Shown here: piece after piece, positions 1-8,039 of the stretch | Layout of the letters: each line of letters begins with the position of its first letter | Numbering within the stretch: position 1 is the first letter of the stretch | Source: Lysobacterales bacterium | Lineage (GTDB): Bacteria > Pseudomonadota > Gammaproteobacteria > Xanthomonadales > Ahniellaceae | Direction: 5' to 3' | DNA length: 64,000 nt | Assembly: GCA_016182785.1 (NCBI GenBank) | Contig: JACPFU010000003.1 | Location: forward strand, 124,001-188,000 | Translations under genes and position numbers: made by a program | Notes under the pieces: generated by a model | Databases searched by the model: none | What the model was told of the DNA's origin: nothing | The model's input: only the letters and a program-made list of their open reading frames with translations

Positions 1-2
1 CC

Positions 3-959
3 CGTTCGGTCGAGGTCGGCAACCCGATCACGCAGGTGTACGACAACCTCAACGGCTTCCACAACTTCACGCAGTGGAACCCGTGGCACCACGTCGATCC
101 GGAGATGCAGAAGACGATCAGCGGCGAGAGCTTCGGCGTCGGCGCGCGACTCGACTTCAGCAGCAGCGAGAAGCGCGTTGGCGCGGGTTCGCTGCAACTG
201 ATCGAAAGCTCGCTCGAAGAGACCGGCAAGATCCGCTTCACCGTCGAGAACGACTGGCTCGGCACCAACAAGGAACTGGTGTTCCGCTTCAAGCAGGACC
301 CGAAGACGCGCGCCGTCAACATCGTGGCCGAGTTCAACGTCGAGTACGGTTGGAACGTGATCGGCCGCTACGCCGGGCTGTATCTGGATGGCCGCATCGG
401 CGAAGACCTGGAAGTGGCACTGGCGCGCATGTCCACCAACCTGGCCACGGTGCCCAAGGTCGACTACAGCCAGATGCTGGTCGAGGAAGTGGACCTGGTC
501 GGCCAGAACATCCTCTATGTCGGTGGCGGCATCCCGGCGGCGCCGCGCAAGTGGGAAGAGGCGCAGATCGAGATGGACAAGGCCTGGAAGCAGGTCGAGG
601 ACTTCATGAAGCAGAGCAACATCACCGCGACCGGCCCGAAGCTGCGCGTGGTCAACGTGCTCGGCGAGGAGTTCAACGACTTCAGCATGGCCTACCCGGT
701 CGAGTCCGACAGCATCGCGGTGAAGAACAACGTGCGCATCGGCAAGACCTATTCCGGCAAGGCGCTCAAGCTGCAGTTCGTCGGTGACCGTCTCGCCATC
801 GGCGTGCCGCGCGGTCCGCGCGAGGCACTCAAGGCCTACGCCATGACCCACGGCCATGTCTATCCGTGGGATGGTTCCGGCCAGTACGACGAGTGGGTCG
901 GCGACGATCCGGCCACCGGCTATCCGATGACCAACGTGTTCCTGCCGCTGATCAAGTAA
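3..959 (+). CDS. SRPBCC / GyrI-like effector-binding protein, 5' truncated
   Basis: The reading frame is open from the window edge, so the true start lies upstream; 318 codons are visible. The N-terminal half resembles polyketide-cyclase/START-type (SRPBCC) ligand-binding proteins: a VxVxxP-like entry followed by a W-x-x-W-x-P-W stretch (about residues 23-29) and a DP dipeptide, then alternating strands. The C-terminal half (about 160-318) resembles a GyrI/AraC effector-binding domain. This two-domain arrangement is common in SRPBCC family proteins whose ligand is unknown. A signal or membrane anchor could exist in the missing N-terminus. The family call is by pattern recognition and the function is not known. 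Confidence 0.7.
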   Translation, partial: RSVEVGNPITQVYDNLNGFHNFTQWNPWHHVDPEMQKTISGESFGVGARLDFSSSEKRVGAGSLQLIESSLEETGKIRFTVENDWLGTNKELVFRFKQDPKTRAVNIVAEFNVEYGWNVIGRYAGLYLDGRIGEDLEVALARMSTNLATVPKVDYSQMLVEEVDLVGQNILYVGGGIPAAPRKWEEAQIEMDKAWKQVEDFMKQSNITATGPKLRVVNVLGEEFNDFSMAYPVESDSIAVKNNVRIGKTYSGKALKLQFVGDRLAIGVPRGPREALKAYAMTHGHVYPWDGSGQYDEWVGDDPATGYPMTNVFLPLIK

Positions 960-984
960 GCCCGCCAGCGGTCACGCATCCCTC

Positions 985-1003
985 GCCCCGGCCCGTCCGG
1001 GGC
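985..1003 (+). terminator. GC-rich hairpin after the SRPBCC gene
   Basis: Inverted repeat GCCCCGG / CCGGGGC with a 5-nt loop, 25 nt past the stop codon. There is no strong T-run, so this is a weak candidate terminator. It is followed by GGAACTT at 1018-1024. Confidence 0.35.
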
Positions 1004-1120
1004 GATTCATTTGCGCGGGAACTTTTTGCTCGCGCCGCACACTCAGCGCGGCTTGAAAAGCCCAGGTGCCGACCCCAGACGGCGGCGCTGTTTCCCGTTC
1101 CTCCATCGCGAGTCCTGACG

Positions 1121-2053
1121 ATGATCGAAACCAGAGACCTCAGCAAACGCTACGGCGACCTCGTTGCCGTGGACGGCATCCGTTTTTCCGTGCAGCCCGG
1201 CCAGGTGCTCGGCTTCCTCGGGCCGAACGGTGCCGGCAAGTCCACCACCATGAAAATGCTGGCCGGCTTCCTGACGCCTAGCGCCGGCAGCGCCAGCATC
1301 TGCGGCTACGACGTGGTCGAGTCGGCGCTGGCGGCGAAGCGGCTGGTCGGCTACCTGCCCGAAGGCGCGCCCAGCTACGGCGAAATGAGCGTGCGCGGAT
1401 TCCTGGAATTCGTCGCCGACGTGCGTGGTCTGAGCGGCGACGCGCGTCGCCGCCAGCTGGACGACGCGATCGGGCGCCTCAGCCTGCAAGGAGTCATGCA
1501 CCAGTCGATCGACACGCTGTCGAAGGGCTTCAAGCGCCGCGTCGGCCTGGCCCAGGCGATCCTGCACGACCCGAAGGTGCTGATCCTGGACGAACCCACC
1601 GATGGCCTCGATCCGAACCAGAAGCACGAGGTGCGCGCGCTGATCCAGGCGATGGCCAAGGACAAGACCATCATCGTCTCCACGCACATCCTCGAAGAGG
1701 TCCATGCCGTCTGCAATCGCGCGATCATCATCGCCCGCGGCAAGGTGCTCGCCGACGATACGCCGAGCGCGCTCGAGGCGCGTTCGCGCTTCCACCAGGC
1801 GGTGTCGCTGACCGCCGAGAACGCCGCCGCGGTGCGCGACGTGCTGGTTCGCATCGGCGACGTCGCTGCGGTCGAGATCGACGCCCAGGACCAGCGCCTG
1901 ACCGCATTCCCGCGCAAGGGCAAGGCGATCTTCGCCAGCGTGGTCGAGGCGCTGCGCGCCAACGCCATCCAGGTGCGCGAGATCGCGCTCGAGCAGGGGC
2001 GGCTGGACGAGGTCTTCCGCCAGATCACCACCTCGGCACAGGAGGCCGCATGA
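1121..2053 (+). CDS. ABC transporter ATP-binding protein (GldA-like)
   Basis: A 310-residue cytoplasmic ATPase that should power the membrane protein encoded next. Walker A GPNGAGKST lies at residues 34-42, the signature LSKGFKRR at about 133-140, and Walker B VLILDE at 153-158 with catalytic Glu158. The ATG at 1121 is chosen because the ABC fold (MIETRDLSKRYG) begins there; the longer in-frame extension upstream has no domain sense. Its last codons overlap the permease gene by 4 nt (ATGA at 2050). ATPase, permease, Gldg-family protein and DUF4340 protein form a four-gene set like gldA-gldF-gldG of gliding bacteria. Such sets also occur in non-gliding proteobacteria, where the substrate is unknown. 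Confidence 0.9.
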   Translation: MIETRDLSKRYGDLVAVDGIRFSVQPGQVLGFLGPNGAGKSTTMKMLAGFLTPSAGSASICGYDVVESALAAKRLVGYLPEGAPSYGEMSVRGFLEFVADVRGLSGDARRRQLDDAIGRLSLQGVMHQSIDTLSKGFKRRVGLAQAILHDPKVLILDEPTDGLDPNQKHEVRALIQAMAKDKTIIVSTHILEEVHAVCNRAIIIARGKVLADDTPSALEARSRFHQAVSLTAENAAAVRDVLVRIGDVAAVEIDAQDQRLTAFPRKGKAIFASVVEALRANAIQVREIALEQGRLDEVFRQITTSAQEAA

Positions 2054-2787
2054 ACCCGATCCGCATCCTGTTCCGGCGCGAGCTCGCGAGCTACTTCGCG
2101 ACGCCGGTCGCATACGTGTTCATCGTCATCTTCCTGCTGCTGTCGGGTGCCTTCACCTTCTACATGGGCGGCTTCTACGAACGCGGCCAGGCCGACCTGC
2201 AGCCGTTCTTCGGCTTTCATCCGTGGCTGTACCTGTTCCTGATTCCCGCGGTCGCGATGCGGCTGTGGGCGGAGGAACGCAAGTCCGGCAGCATCGAGCT
2301 GCTGCTGACGCTGCCGGTGACGATGGGCCAGGCGGTGCTCGGCAAGTTCCTCGCCGCCTGGGCGTTCGTCGGCATCGCGCTGGCGCTGACGTTCCCGATC
2401 TGGATCAGCGTCAACTACCTCGGCGAGCCCGACAACGGCGTGATCCTCGCGAGCTACCTTGGTTCGCTGCTGATGGCCGGCGCATTCCTTGCGGTTGGTT
2501 CCTGCCTGTCGGCGATGACCCGCAACCAGGTGATCGCGTTCATCCTGACCGTGGTCGCGTGCTTCCTGCTGCTGCTGTCCGGCTTCCCGCTGGTGCTCGA
2601 TTTCTTCCGCGGTCTGAACCTGCCGCAGGGCGTGATCGACGCGATCTCCGGGCTGTCGTTCCTGACCCACTTCAACGCGATCAGCAAGGGCGTGCTCGAC
2701 CTGCGCGACCTGTTCTATTTCGCACTGATGATCGGTTTCTGGCTGTACGCCACGACCATCGTCATCGACCTCAAGAAAGCCGACTGA
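2050..2787 (+). CDS. ABC transporter permease (GldF-like)
   Basis: A 245-residue integral inner-membrane protein with about six hydrophobic segments. The first is at about residues 20-38, and others follow between about 100 and 240. Its composition and length match ABC-2-type permeases of the GldF/NosY class. Translation is coupled to the upstream ATPase through an ATGA overlap. A strong GAGGAGG ribosome site for the next gene lies just after its stop. The partner ATPase and the downstream auxiliary proteins suggest one complex, but the cargo cannot be read from the sequence. Confidence 0.88.
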   Translation: MNPIRILFRRELASYFATPVAYVFIVIFLLLSGAFTFYMGGFYERGQADLQPFFGFHPWLYLFLIPAVAMRLWAEERKSGSIELLLTLPVTMGQAVLGKFLAAWAFVGIALALTFPIWISVNYLGEPDNGVILASYLGSLLMAGAFLAVGSCLSAMTRNQVIAFILTVVACFLLLLSGFPLVLDFFRGLNLPQGVIDAISGLSFLTHFNAISKGVLDLRDLFYFALMIGFWLYATTIVIDLKKAD

Positions 2788-2799
2788 GGAGGCCGAGCC

Positions 2800-4662
2800 A
2801 TGTTCTCACTGAATCGACGTACCCTGACCGGCGGCTCGCTGGTACTGCTCGGCGTGCTGCTGGTCGCGGTGCTGGTGATCGGCAACGTGGTGCTGCGCGG
2901 TGCGCGTATCGACCTCACCGGCAACCGCCTGTACACGCTGTCGCAAGGCACCCGCAACATCCTGGCCGGCATCGACGAGCCGATCAATCTGTACCTGTTC
3001 TACTCCGACCGCGGCACCCAGGACATCCCGCTGCTGCGCAACTACTCGATCCGCGTGCGCGAGCTGCTGGAGGAGATGGCGGCGAAGAGCGGCGGCAAGC
3101 TGCGCCTGTCGGTGATCGATCCGCTGCCGTTCTCCGAGGAGGAAGATCGCGCCTCCGGCTTCGGCCTGCAGGCACTGCCGGTCGGTCCGGCCGGAGAGTC
3201 GGTGTTCTTCGGACTGGCCGGAACCAACAGCACCGACGGCCGCAGCGTGATCCCGTTCTTCCAGCCCGACAAGGAAGTGTTCCTGGAGTACGACATCGCC
3301 AAGCTGGTGCACAGCCTGGTGGTCGGCAAGAAGCCGGTGGTCGGCGTGATTTCGGGCCTGAACATCGCTTCCGGTTTCGATCCGGCGACGCGCCAGATGC
3401 GTGACGGCTGGGCGTTCTACCAGGCACTCGGCGACCTGTTCGACCTGCGCCAGCTCAACCCGGCCGCGACCACGCGCATCGACGACGAGATCGGCACGCT
3501 GCTGCTGGTCCATCCCAAGGGCCTGTCCGAAGACCTGCTCTACGCGATCGACCAGTTCGTGCTGCGTGGCGGGCGCCTGGTGGCGTTCGTCGACCCCTAT
3601 GCCGAGCGCGATGATTCCGGCAACGACCCGGAGAACCCGCAGGCGGCGATGTTCGCAAAGCGCGATTCCGACCTGCCGGAGCTGTTCAAGGCCTGGGGCA
3701 TCGACTACGACCCCGGCAAGGTCGTGCTCGACGCCGCCAATGCGCTGCCGGTGCAGACCCAGCCGAACGCGCCGCCCACCCGCCATCTCGCCATCCTCGG
3801 GCTTGGCAAGGACAGCCTGAGCCAGGAGGAGATCCCGACCGCGCAGCTGGAGACGATCAACTTCTCGACCACCGGCCAGTTCCGGCTCGCCGAGGGTTCC
3901 GCCCTGAAGCTGATCCCGTTCGTGCAGTCGAGCGGCGACGCGATGCTCTACGACGCCGAGCAGCTCAAGTTCATGCCCGATCCGGAGCAGCTGTACGAGC
4001 GCTTCGCCGCGACCAAGGAGCACTACGTCATCGCCGGCCGGCTCGAAGGCAAGCTCAAGACCGCGTTCGCTTCGCGCAACGGCGAGAAGCACCTCGCGGA
4101 ATCGAAGGACGTCGCCAACATCGTGCTGGTAGCCGACACCGATGTGCTCAGCGACCGGTTGTGGGTGCAGGTGCAGAATTTCTTCGGCCAGAAGCTGATG
4201 AACTCGTTCGCCAACAACGGCGACCTGATCATCAACATCGTCGACAACCTCGCCGGTTCCGCCGACCTGATCGGCATCCGCGGCCGTGCCGCCTCGGCGC
4301 GGCCGTTCACCACGGTCGAGGCGATCAAGCGCCAGGCCGACCAGCGCTTCCGCCAGAAGGAACAGGAACTGCAGCAACAGCTCGCCAGCACCGAGCAGAA
4401 GCTGAACGAGCTGCAGCAACACAAGTCGGCCGAGAGCGCCACCATCCTGACCGCCGAGCAGCAGGCCGAGCTGGAGCGCTTCCGCGCCGACAAGCTGCGC
4501 ATCCGCAAGGAACTGCGCCAGGTGCGGCGTCAGCTCGACGCCGACATCGAGTCGCTCGGCACTCGCCTGAAACTCATCAACATCGGCCTGGTGCCGTTGC
4601 TGCTCACGCTCGGGGCGCTGACCATGCTGTGGTGGCGCAAGCGCGAGCGCGCCAAGGCCTGA
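2800..4662 (+). CDS. Gldg family protein, ABC-transporter auxiliary component
   Basis: 620 residues. An N-terminal membrane segment (about residues 13-32) is followed by a large extracytoplasmic domain of the GldG/ABC_transp_aux type. A Gln/Glu/Leu-rich coiled coil lies at about 505-590, and a second membrane segment at about 596-613 ends in a basic tail (WWRKRERAKA). The gene starts at ATG 2800 behind GAGGAGG, 12 nt after the permease stop. It probably forms the large periplasmic arm of the transporter encoded by the two preceding genes. The biochemical role is unknown for the family outside gliding Bacteroidetes. Confidence 0.85.
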   Translation: MFSLNRRTLTGGSLVLLGVLLVAVLVIGNVVLRGARIDLTGNRLYTLSQGTRNILAGIDEPINLYLFYSDRGTQDIPLLRNYSIRVRELLEEMAAKSGGKLRLSVIDPLPFSEEEDRASGFGLQALPVGPAGESVFFGLAGTNSTDGRSVIPFFQPDKEVFLEYDIAKLVHSLVVGKKPVVGVISGLNIASGFDPATRQMRDGWAFYQALGDLFDLRQLNPAATTRIDDEIGTLLLVHPKGLSEDLLYAIDQFVLRGGRLVAFVDPYAERDDSGNDPENPQAAMFAKRDSDLPELFKAWGIDYDPGKVVLDAANALPVQTQPNAPPTRHLAILGLGKDSLSQEEIPTAQLETINFSTTGQFRLAEGSALKLIPFVQSSGDAMLYDAEQLKFMPDPEQLYERFAATKEHYVIAGRLEGKLKTAFASRNGEKHLAESKDVANIVLVADTDVLSDRLWVQVQNFFGQKLMNSFANNGDLIINIVDNLAGSADLIGIRGRAASARPFTTVEAIKRQADQRFRQKEQELQQQLASTEQKLNELQQHKSAESATILTAEQQAELERFRADKLRIRKELRQVRRQLDADIESLGTRLKLINIGLVPLLLTLGALTMLWWRKRERAKA

Positions 4663-4675
4663 GCGGGAGATCACC

Positions 4676-5860
4676 ATGACACGACATACGCTCGTCAAGC
4701 TCGCCGTCGGTACCGCGGTCGCCGTGGTGCTGGCGCTGTGGGCGAGTTCGTCCAAGTCGCCGGTCAGCGAAGTCGCTGGCGCCGGCAGCGCGCTGGTGCC
4801 GGGATTGAGCGGCGCGCTGAACGATGTCACCACCTTGCGCGTGGTCGAAGCCGGCGACAAGGCCGTGGTCACGCTGCAGCGCGTCGAAGACCGCTGGCAG
4901 GTGGCGGAACGCAGCGGCTACGCGGCCGACATCGGCAAGGTGCGCGAGACGCTCATCCGCCTCGCAGACGCCACCCTGCTCGAAGCCAAGACCGCGAACC
5001 CGGAGCGTCACTCGGTGCTCGGAGTCGAGGATGTGGCGGCAGCCACTGCCAAGGGCACGCGCGTCGAGATCGAGGGCAAGGTCGCGGCCAAGATCGTCGT
5101 TGGCACCTACAGCGCGCAGGGCGGTGGCAGCTTCGTGCGGCGCAATGACGAGGCCCAGGTGTGGCTCGCGAAAGGCGAACTGGTCGCCGACCGGCAGCCG
5201 ACGAACTGGCTGGCGAAGGATCTGGTCGACATCGGCTCGGACCGCATCATGCGCGTCGAACTGCGGCAGGGCGACGCGACCTTCGCGGTCGCGAAGCAAT
5301 CGCCCGAGCAGAGCAACTACCAGGTCGAGCCGATGCCCGCCGGGCGCGAGCTGCTGTCGGAGTACGAGCCGAACGGCATCGCCTCCATGCTCGCCGGCCT
5401 CAAGTTCGACGATGTCGCGAAGGCGGATTCGGTACTGCCCGACCCGACCTCGCTGCGCGTGGCGACGATTCGCAGTTTCGATGGCCTGGTCGTCGAGATC
5501 ACCGGGTTCGAGTCGGAAGGCAAGCACTACGTCACCTTCAAGGCCACGGTCGACGCCGAGCGCGTCGAACTCGCGGCCAGGGCTGCACAGCTGAACGCGG
5601 TCGCCGAGCACCAGCGCGCCAACCCGCCGCAGCCAGCCGACGCGGCGCCGGCCGCTGCGGCGACCGAGGTTGCGAAGGCCGAGCCGGCACCGTTGGCGGT
5701 GACGGACCCGGCGGCATTCCAGGCCGAACGCCGCAAGGCGATCGAAAGCGAGGCGGCGGCGCTGAATCGCAGGCTCGACGGCTGGGCCTACGTGCTTCCG
5801 GCGTACAAGTATGCGAACATGGACAAGCGCCTTGAGGATCTGTTGAAGCCCAAGGGCTGA
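4676..5860 (+). CDS. DUF4340 domain-containing protein
   Basis: 394 residues with an N-terminal membrane anchor (about residues 6-22) and a periplasmic DUF4340-type repeat domain of beta-rich character. The C-terminal third contains a Pro/Ala-rich stretch (about 318-345), then a tail that ends in a short Lys-rich segment. It follows the Gldg gene by 13 nt with GGGAG as ribosome site and is the last gene of the operon. DUF4340 proteins are regular partners of Gldg-family transporters. No catalytic motif is visible. Confidence 0.8.
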   Translation: MTRHTLVKLAVGTAVAVVLALWASSSKSPVSEVAGAGSALVPGLSGALNDVTTLRVVEAGDKAVVTLQRVEDRWQVAERSGYAADIGKVRETLIRLADATLLEAKTANPERHSVLGVEDVAAATAKGTRVEIEGKVAAKIVVGTYSAQGGGSFVRRNDEAQVWLAKGELVADRQPTNWLAKDLVDIGSDRIMRVELRQGDATFAVAKQSPEQSNYQVEPMPAGRELLSEYEPNGIASMLAGLKFDDVAKADSVLPDPTSLRVATIRSFDGLVVEITGFESEGKHYVTFKATVDAERVELAARAAQLNAVAEHQRANPPQPADAAPAAAATEVAKAEPAPLAVTDPAAFQAERRKAIESEAAALNRRLDGWAYVLPAYKYANMDKRLEDLLKPKG

Positions 5861-5865
5861 GTTCG

Positions 5866-5891
5866 GGGCCGCAGTCTGCGGATTGCGGCCC
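5866..5891 (+). terminator. hairpin after the Gld-like operon
   Basis: Inverted repeat GGGCCGCA / TGCGGCCC (8-bp stem, 10-nt loop) starts 5 nt after the DUF4340 stop. It has no U-tract but sits where an operon end is expected, ahead of the rpsP promoter region. Confidence 0.4.
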
Positions 5892-5956
5892 GCCCCGTAC
5901 GATTCGTCGTGACGGTCATTCCCCCGCAAGGGCAGTGGAGCGAAACGGGCTCCGGC

Positions 5957-5985
5957 TTTCTTTTTTGCGCGTGTCTGGCTATAGT
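5957..5985 (+). promoter_or_regulatory. candidate promoter of the rpsP operon
   Basis: A good -10 hexamer TATAGT (5980-5985) lies 58 nt before the rpsP start codon, with a poor -35 (TTTCTT) 17 nt upstream. Position and the start of a ribosomal operon support it; the -35 match is weak. Confidence 0.45.
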
Positions 5986-6043
5986 CGCGCGCTTTCTTTA
6001 CCCCGCCGGTTCGCCGGCACCGATTGCAAGAGAACCCCTACCC

Positions 6044-6295
6044 ATGGTCAAGATTCGCCTTTCCCGCGGCGGCGCGCCGAAGCGCCCCTTCTATCACATC
6101 GTGGTGACGGACAGCCGCAGCGCCCGCGACGGCCGTTCGCTCGAGCGCATCGGGTTCTACAACCCGGTGGCCGTCGGCAAGGAAGTCAAGCTGCAGATCG
6201 ACGCCGCTCGCGCCGCGCACTGGATGTCCCAGGGTGCGCAGCCGAGTGACAAGGTGGCCTATCTGCTGAAACAGGCGGCCAAGCCGGCAGCCTGA
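6044..6295 (+). CDS. rpsP: 30S ribosomal protein bS16
   Basis: 83 residues starting [20 protein letters not shown], the hallmark N-terminus of S16, with the conserved [14 protein letters not shown] segment at about residues 28-41. It binds 16S rRNA and is needed for assembly of the 30S body. The start at ATG 6044 is fixed by the family N-terminus; a longer in-frame reading upstream has no homologous look. It is the first gene of rpsP-rimM-trmD-rplS, the classical four-gene order of gammaproteobacteria, and rimM follows after 5 nt. Confidence 0.98.
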   Translation: MVKIRLSRGGAPKRPFYHIVVTDSRSARDGRSLERIGFYNPVAVGKEVKLQIDAARAAHWMSQGAQPSDKVAYLLKQAAKPAA

Positions 6296-6300
6296 GCGTC

Positions 6301-6807
6301 ATGCGCAGCGGCCGCCAGATCACGGTTGGTCGGATCGTCGGCGTGCATGGTGTGAAAGGGTGGGTGAAGCTGCTCTCGCACACCGATCCGATCGACAACC
6401 TGCTGCAATACCGGCCTTGGCGCGTGGCGCTTGCTGGTATCGAGAGCGAGTTGAAGCCGCTGGAAGGGCGGCTGCAGGGCAAGTCGCTGGTTGCGCGCCT
6501 TGAGGGCGTCGAGGACCGCGACCAGGCCCTGCGCTGGGTCGGCGCGGAGATCCGCATCGATCGGTCGCAGTTGCCTCCGCCGCGTCCTGGCGAGGTGTAC
6601 TGGGTCGATCTGGAAGGGCTCCGCGTGAAGACCACGGAAGGCGTCGATCTCGGCACCGTTTCGCACCTGTTCGCCACTGCGGCGAACGACGTGCTGGTGG
6701 TGCGTGGCGAACGCGAGCGGATGGTTCCGTTCATCCGCGACCGGTTCGTGAAGTCGGTGGACCTGGAAGGCGGCGAGATCGTCGTCGACTGGGACCCGGA
6801 GTTCTAG
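6301..6807 (+). CDS. rimM: 16S rRNA processing protein RimM
   Basis: 168 residues. The N-terminal beta-barrel begins VGRIVGVHGVKGWVKLLS (about residues 8-25), and the C-terminal PRC-barrel contains YWVDLEGL and the closing VPFIRDRFVKSVDLEGG. RimM assists maturation of the 30S head together with S19. Length and motif order are normal. It lies between rpsP and trmD with only a few nucleotides between genes, so it is surely cotranscribed. Confidence 0.97.
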   Translation: MRSGRQITVGRIVGVHGVKGWVKLLSHTDPIDNLLQYRPWRVALAGIESELKPLEGRLQGKSLVARLEGVEDRDQALRWVGAEIRIDRSQLPPPRPGEVYWVDLEGLRVKTTEGVDLGTVSHLFATAANDVLVVRGERERMVPFIRDRFVKSVDLEGGEIVVDWDPEF

Positions 6808-6810
6808 GCG

Positions 6811-7575
6811 ATGCGGTTCGATGTGCTCAGCCTGTTCCCGGAGTTCGTTCGCGACACGGTCAAGGTGGGCGTGGTCGGGCGCGCGATGGACCGCGGACTG
6901 CTCGAGGTGCACGGATGGAATCCGCGCGATTTCACCCGGGACGTCCATCGCATGGTCGACGATCGGCCCTGCGGCGGTGGTCCGGGAATGGTGATGCTGA
7001 TCGAGCCGCTGCGCCTGTGTCTGGCGGCGGCGCGCGCAGCCGATCCGAGACCGGCGTCGGTGCTGTATCTGAGTCCGCAGGGTGAGCGGCTGACGCAGCG
7101 CAAGGTTGCGGAAATGGCGCGCAAGGAGCGGGTGATCCTGCTCTGCGGGCGCTACGAAGGCGTCGATGAGCGCTTTCTTGCCACTGCGGTGGACGAGGAA
7201 GTATCGATCGGCGATTATGTGCTGTCCGGCGGCGAACTGGCTGCCGCGGTGCTGATCGACGCGGTCGGTCGATTGCAGGAGGGCGCGCTCGGCGACGCCG
7301 CTTCTGCGGAGGAGGATTCGTTCTCCCGAGGATTGCTGGACTGTCCGCATTTCACGCGCCCGGTGCGCGACGGCGGACAGGACGTACCCGAGGTGTTGCT
7401 GTCCGGCAACCATGCGCAGATTCGGCGCTGGCGCCTGAAGCAGTCCCTCGGCAGAACGTGGTTGCGTCGCCCCGACCTGTTGGCGCGATGTGACCTGGAC
7501 AAGGCAGCGAGGATGCTGCTGGAAGAGTTTCGGCAGGAGTATTTCGCCGAGCATGGCCCCGACCGGTCAGGATGA
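6811..7575 (+). CDS. trmD: tRNA (guanine-37-N1)-methyltransferase TrmD
   Basis: 254 residues, the usual size. TrmD uses S-adenosylmethionine to methylate G37 of tRNAs reading CNN codons and so prevents +1 frameshifting. The SPOUT trefoil-knot motifs are clear: [12 protein letters not shown] at about residues 110-121 and [12 protein letters not shown] at about 132-143, which make the cofactor pocket. The N-terminus ([13 protein letters not shown]) is typical. It starts 3 nt after rimM and is followed by rplS. Confidence 0.97.
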   Translation: MRFDVLSLFPEFVRDTVKVGVVGRAMDRGLLEVHGWNPRDFTRDVHRMVDDRPCGGGPGMVMLIEPLRLCLAAARAADPRPASVLYLSPQGERLTQRKVAEMARKERVILLCGRYEGVDERFLATAVDEEVSIGDYVLSGGELAAAVLIDAVGRLQEGALGDAASAEEDSFSRGLLDCPHFTRPVRDGGQDVPEVLLSGNHAQIRRWRLKQSLGRTWLRRPDLLARCDLDKAARMLLEEFRQEYFAEHGPDRSG

Positions 7576-7621
7576 CCGGACAGCCGAAACTGAGCAAACC
7601 GGATTTCTACAAGGTGATGTC

Positions 7622-7981
7622 ATGAACTTGCTGCAGCAATTCGAACAGTCGCAAATGACCCGCACGCTTCCGGCCTTTGGCCCGGGCGACAGCGTGGTCG
7701 TCAACGTCAAGGTCAAGGAAGGCAACCGCGAGCGCGTCCAGGCCTATGAAGGCGTGGTGATCGCCATCGCCAATGCCGGACTGAACTCGTCGTTCACCGT
7801 GCGCAAGGTGTCGCATGGCACCGGCGTCGAGCGCGTCTTCCAGACCCACAGCCCGACCATCGATTCGGTGCAGGTCAAGCGCCGGGGCGCGGTGCGTCGC
7901 GCCAAGCTGTACTACCTGCGTGACCTCGAAGGCAAGGCAGCGCGCATCCGCGAGGATCTGTCGCAGAGCATCGCGGGCTGA
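7622..7981 (+). CDS. rplS: 50S ribosomal protein bL19
   Basis: 119 residues starting [12 protein letters not shown], with the L19 signatures [17 protein letters not shown] (about residues 21-37) and [16 protein letters not shown] (about 59-74), and a basic C-terminus. L19 lies at the 30S-50S interface. The start at ATG 7622 agrees with family length; 46 nt separate it from trmD. It is the last gene of the operon and a strong hairpin follows 19 nt after the stop. Confidence 0.98.
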   Translation: MNLLQQFEQSQMTRTLPAFGPGDSVVVNVKVKEGNRERVQAYEGVVIAIANAGLNSSFTVRKVSHGTGVERVFQTHSPTIDSVQVKRRGAVRRAKLYYLRDLEGKAARIREDLSQSIAG

Positions 7982-8000
7982 TCGTCTCGGCCACGAAGCG

Positions 8001-8025
8001 GAAGGCCGCGCATTGCGCGGCCTTC
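8001..8025. terminator. terminator hairpin between convergent rplS and fadJ
   Basis: A perfect 11-bp stem GAAGGCCGCGC / GCGCGGCCTTC with a 3-nt loop sits between the two convergent stop codons. Its symmetry lets it serve both strands. The T-run is short (CTCGTT on the + strand). Confidence 0.7.
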
Positions 8026-8039
8026 TCGTTGCTGGCGAT

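Noticed and set aside
1018..1046. GGAACTT upstream of the Gld-like operon as a sigma-E promoter
   Set aside because: The -35 match is perfect, but the nearest TC-type -10 (TCAG at 1043) is 18 nt away, outside the usual 15-17, so it is only a half-match.
2806..4872. A 688-codon frame on the - strand opposite the Gldg gene
   Set aside because: Antisense shadow of a coiled-coil-containing gene with biased codons; no homology pattern.
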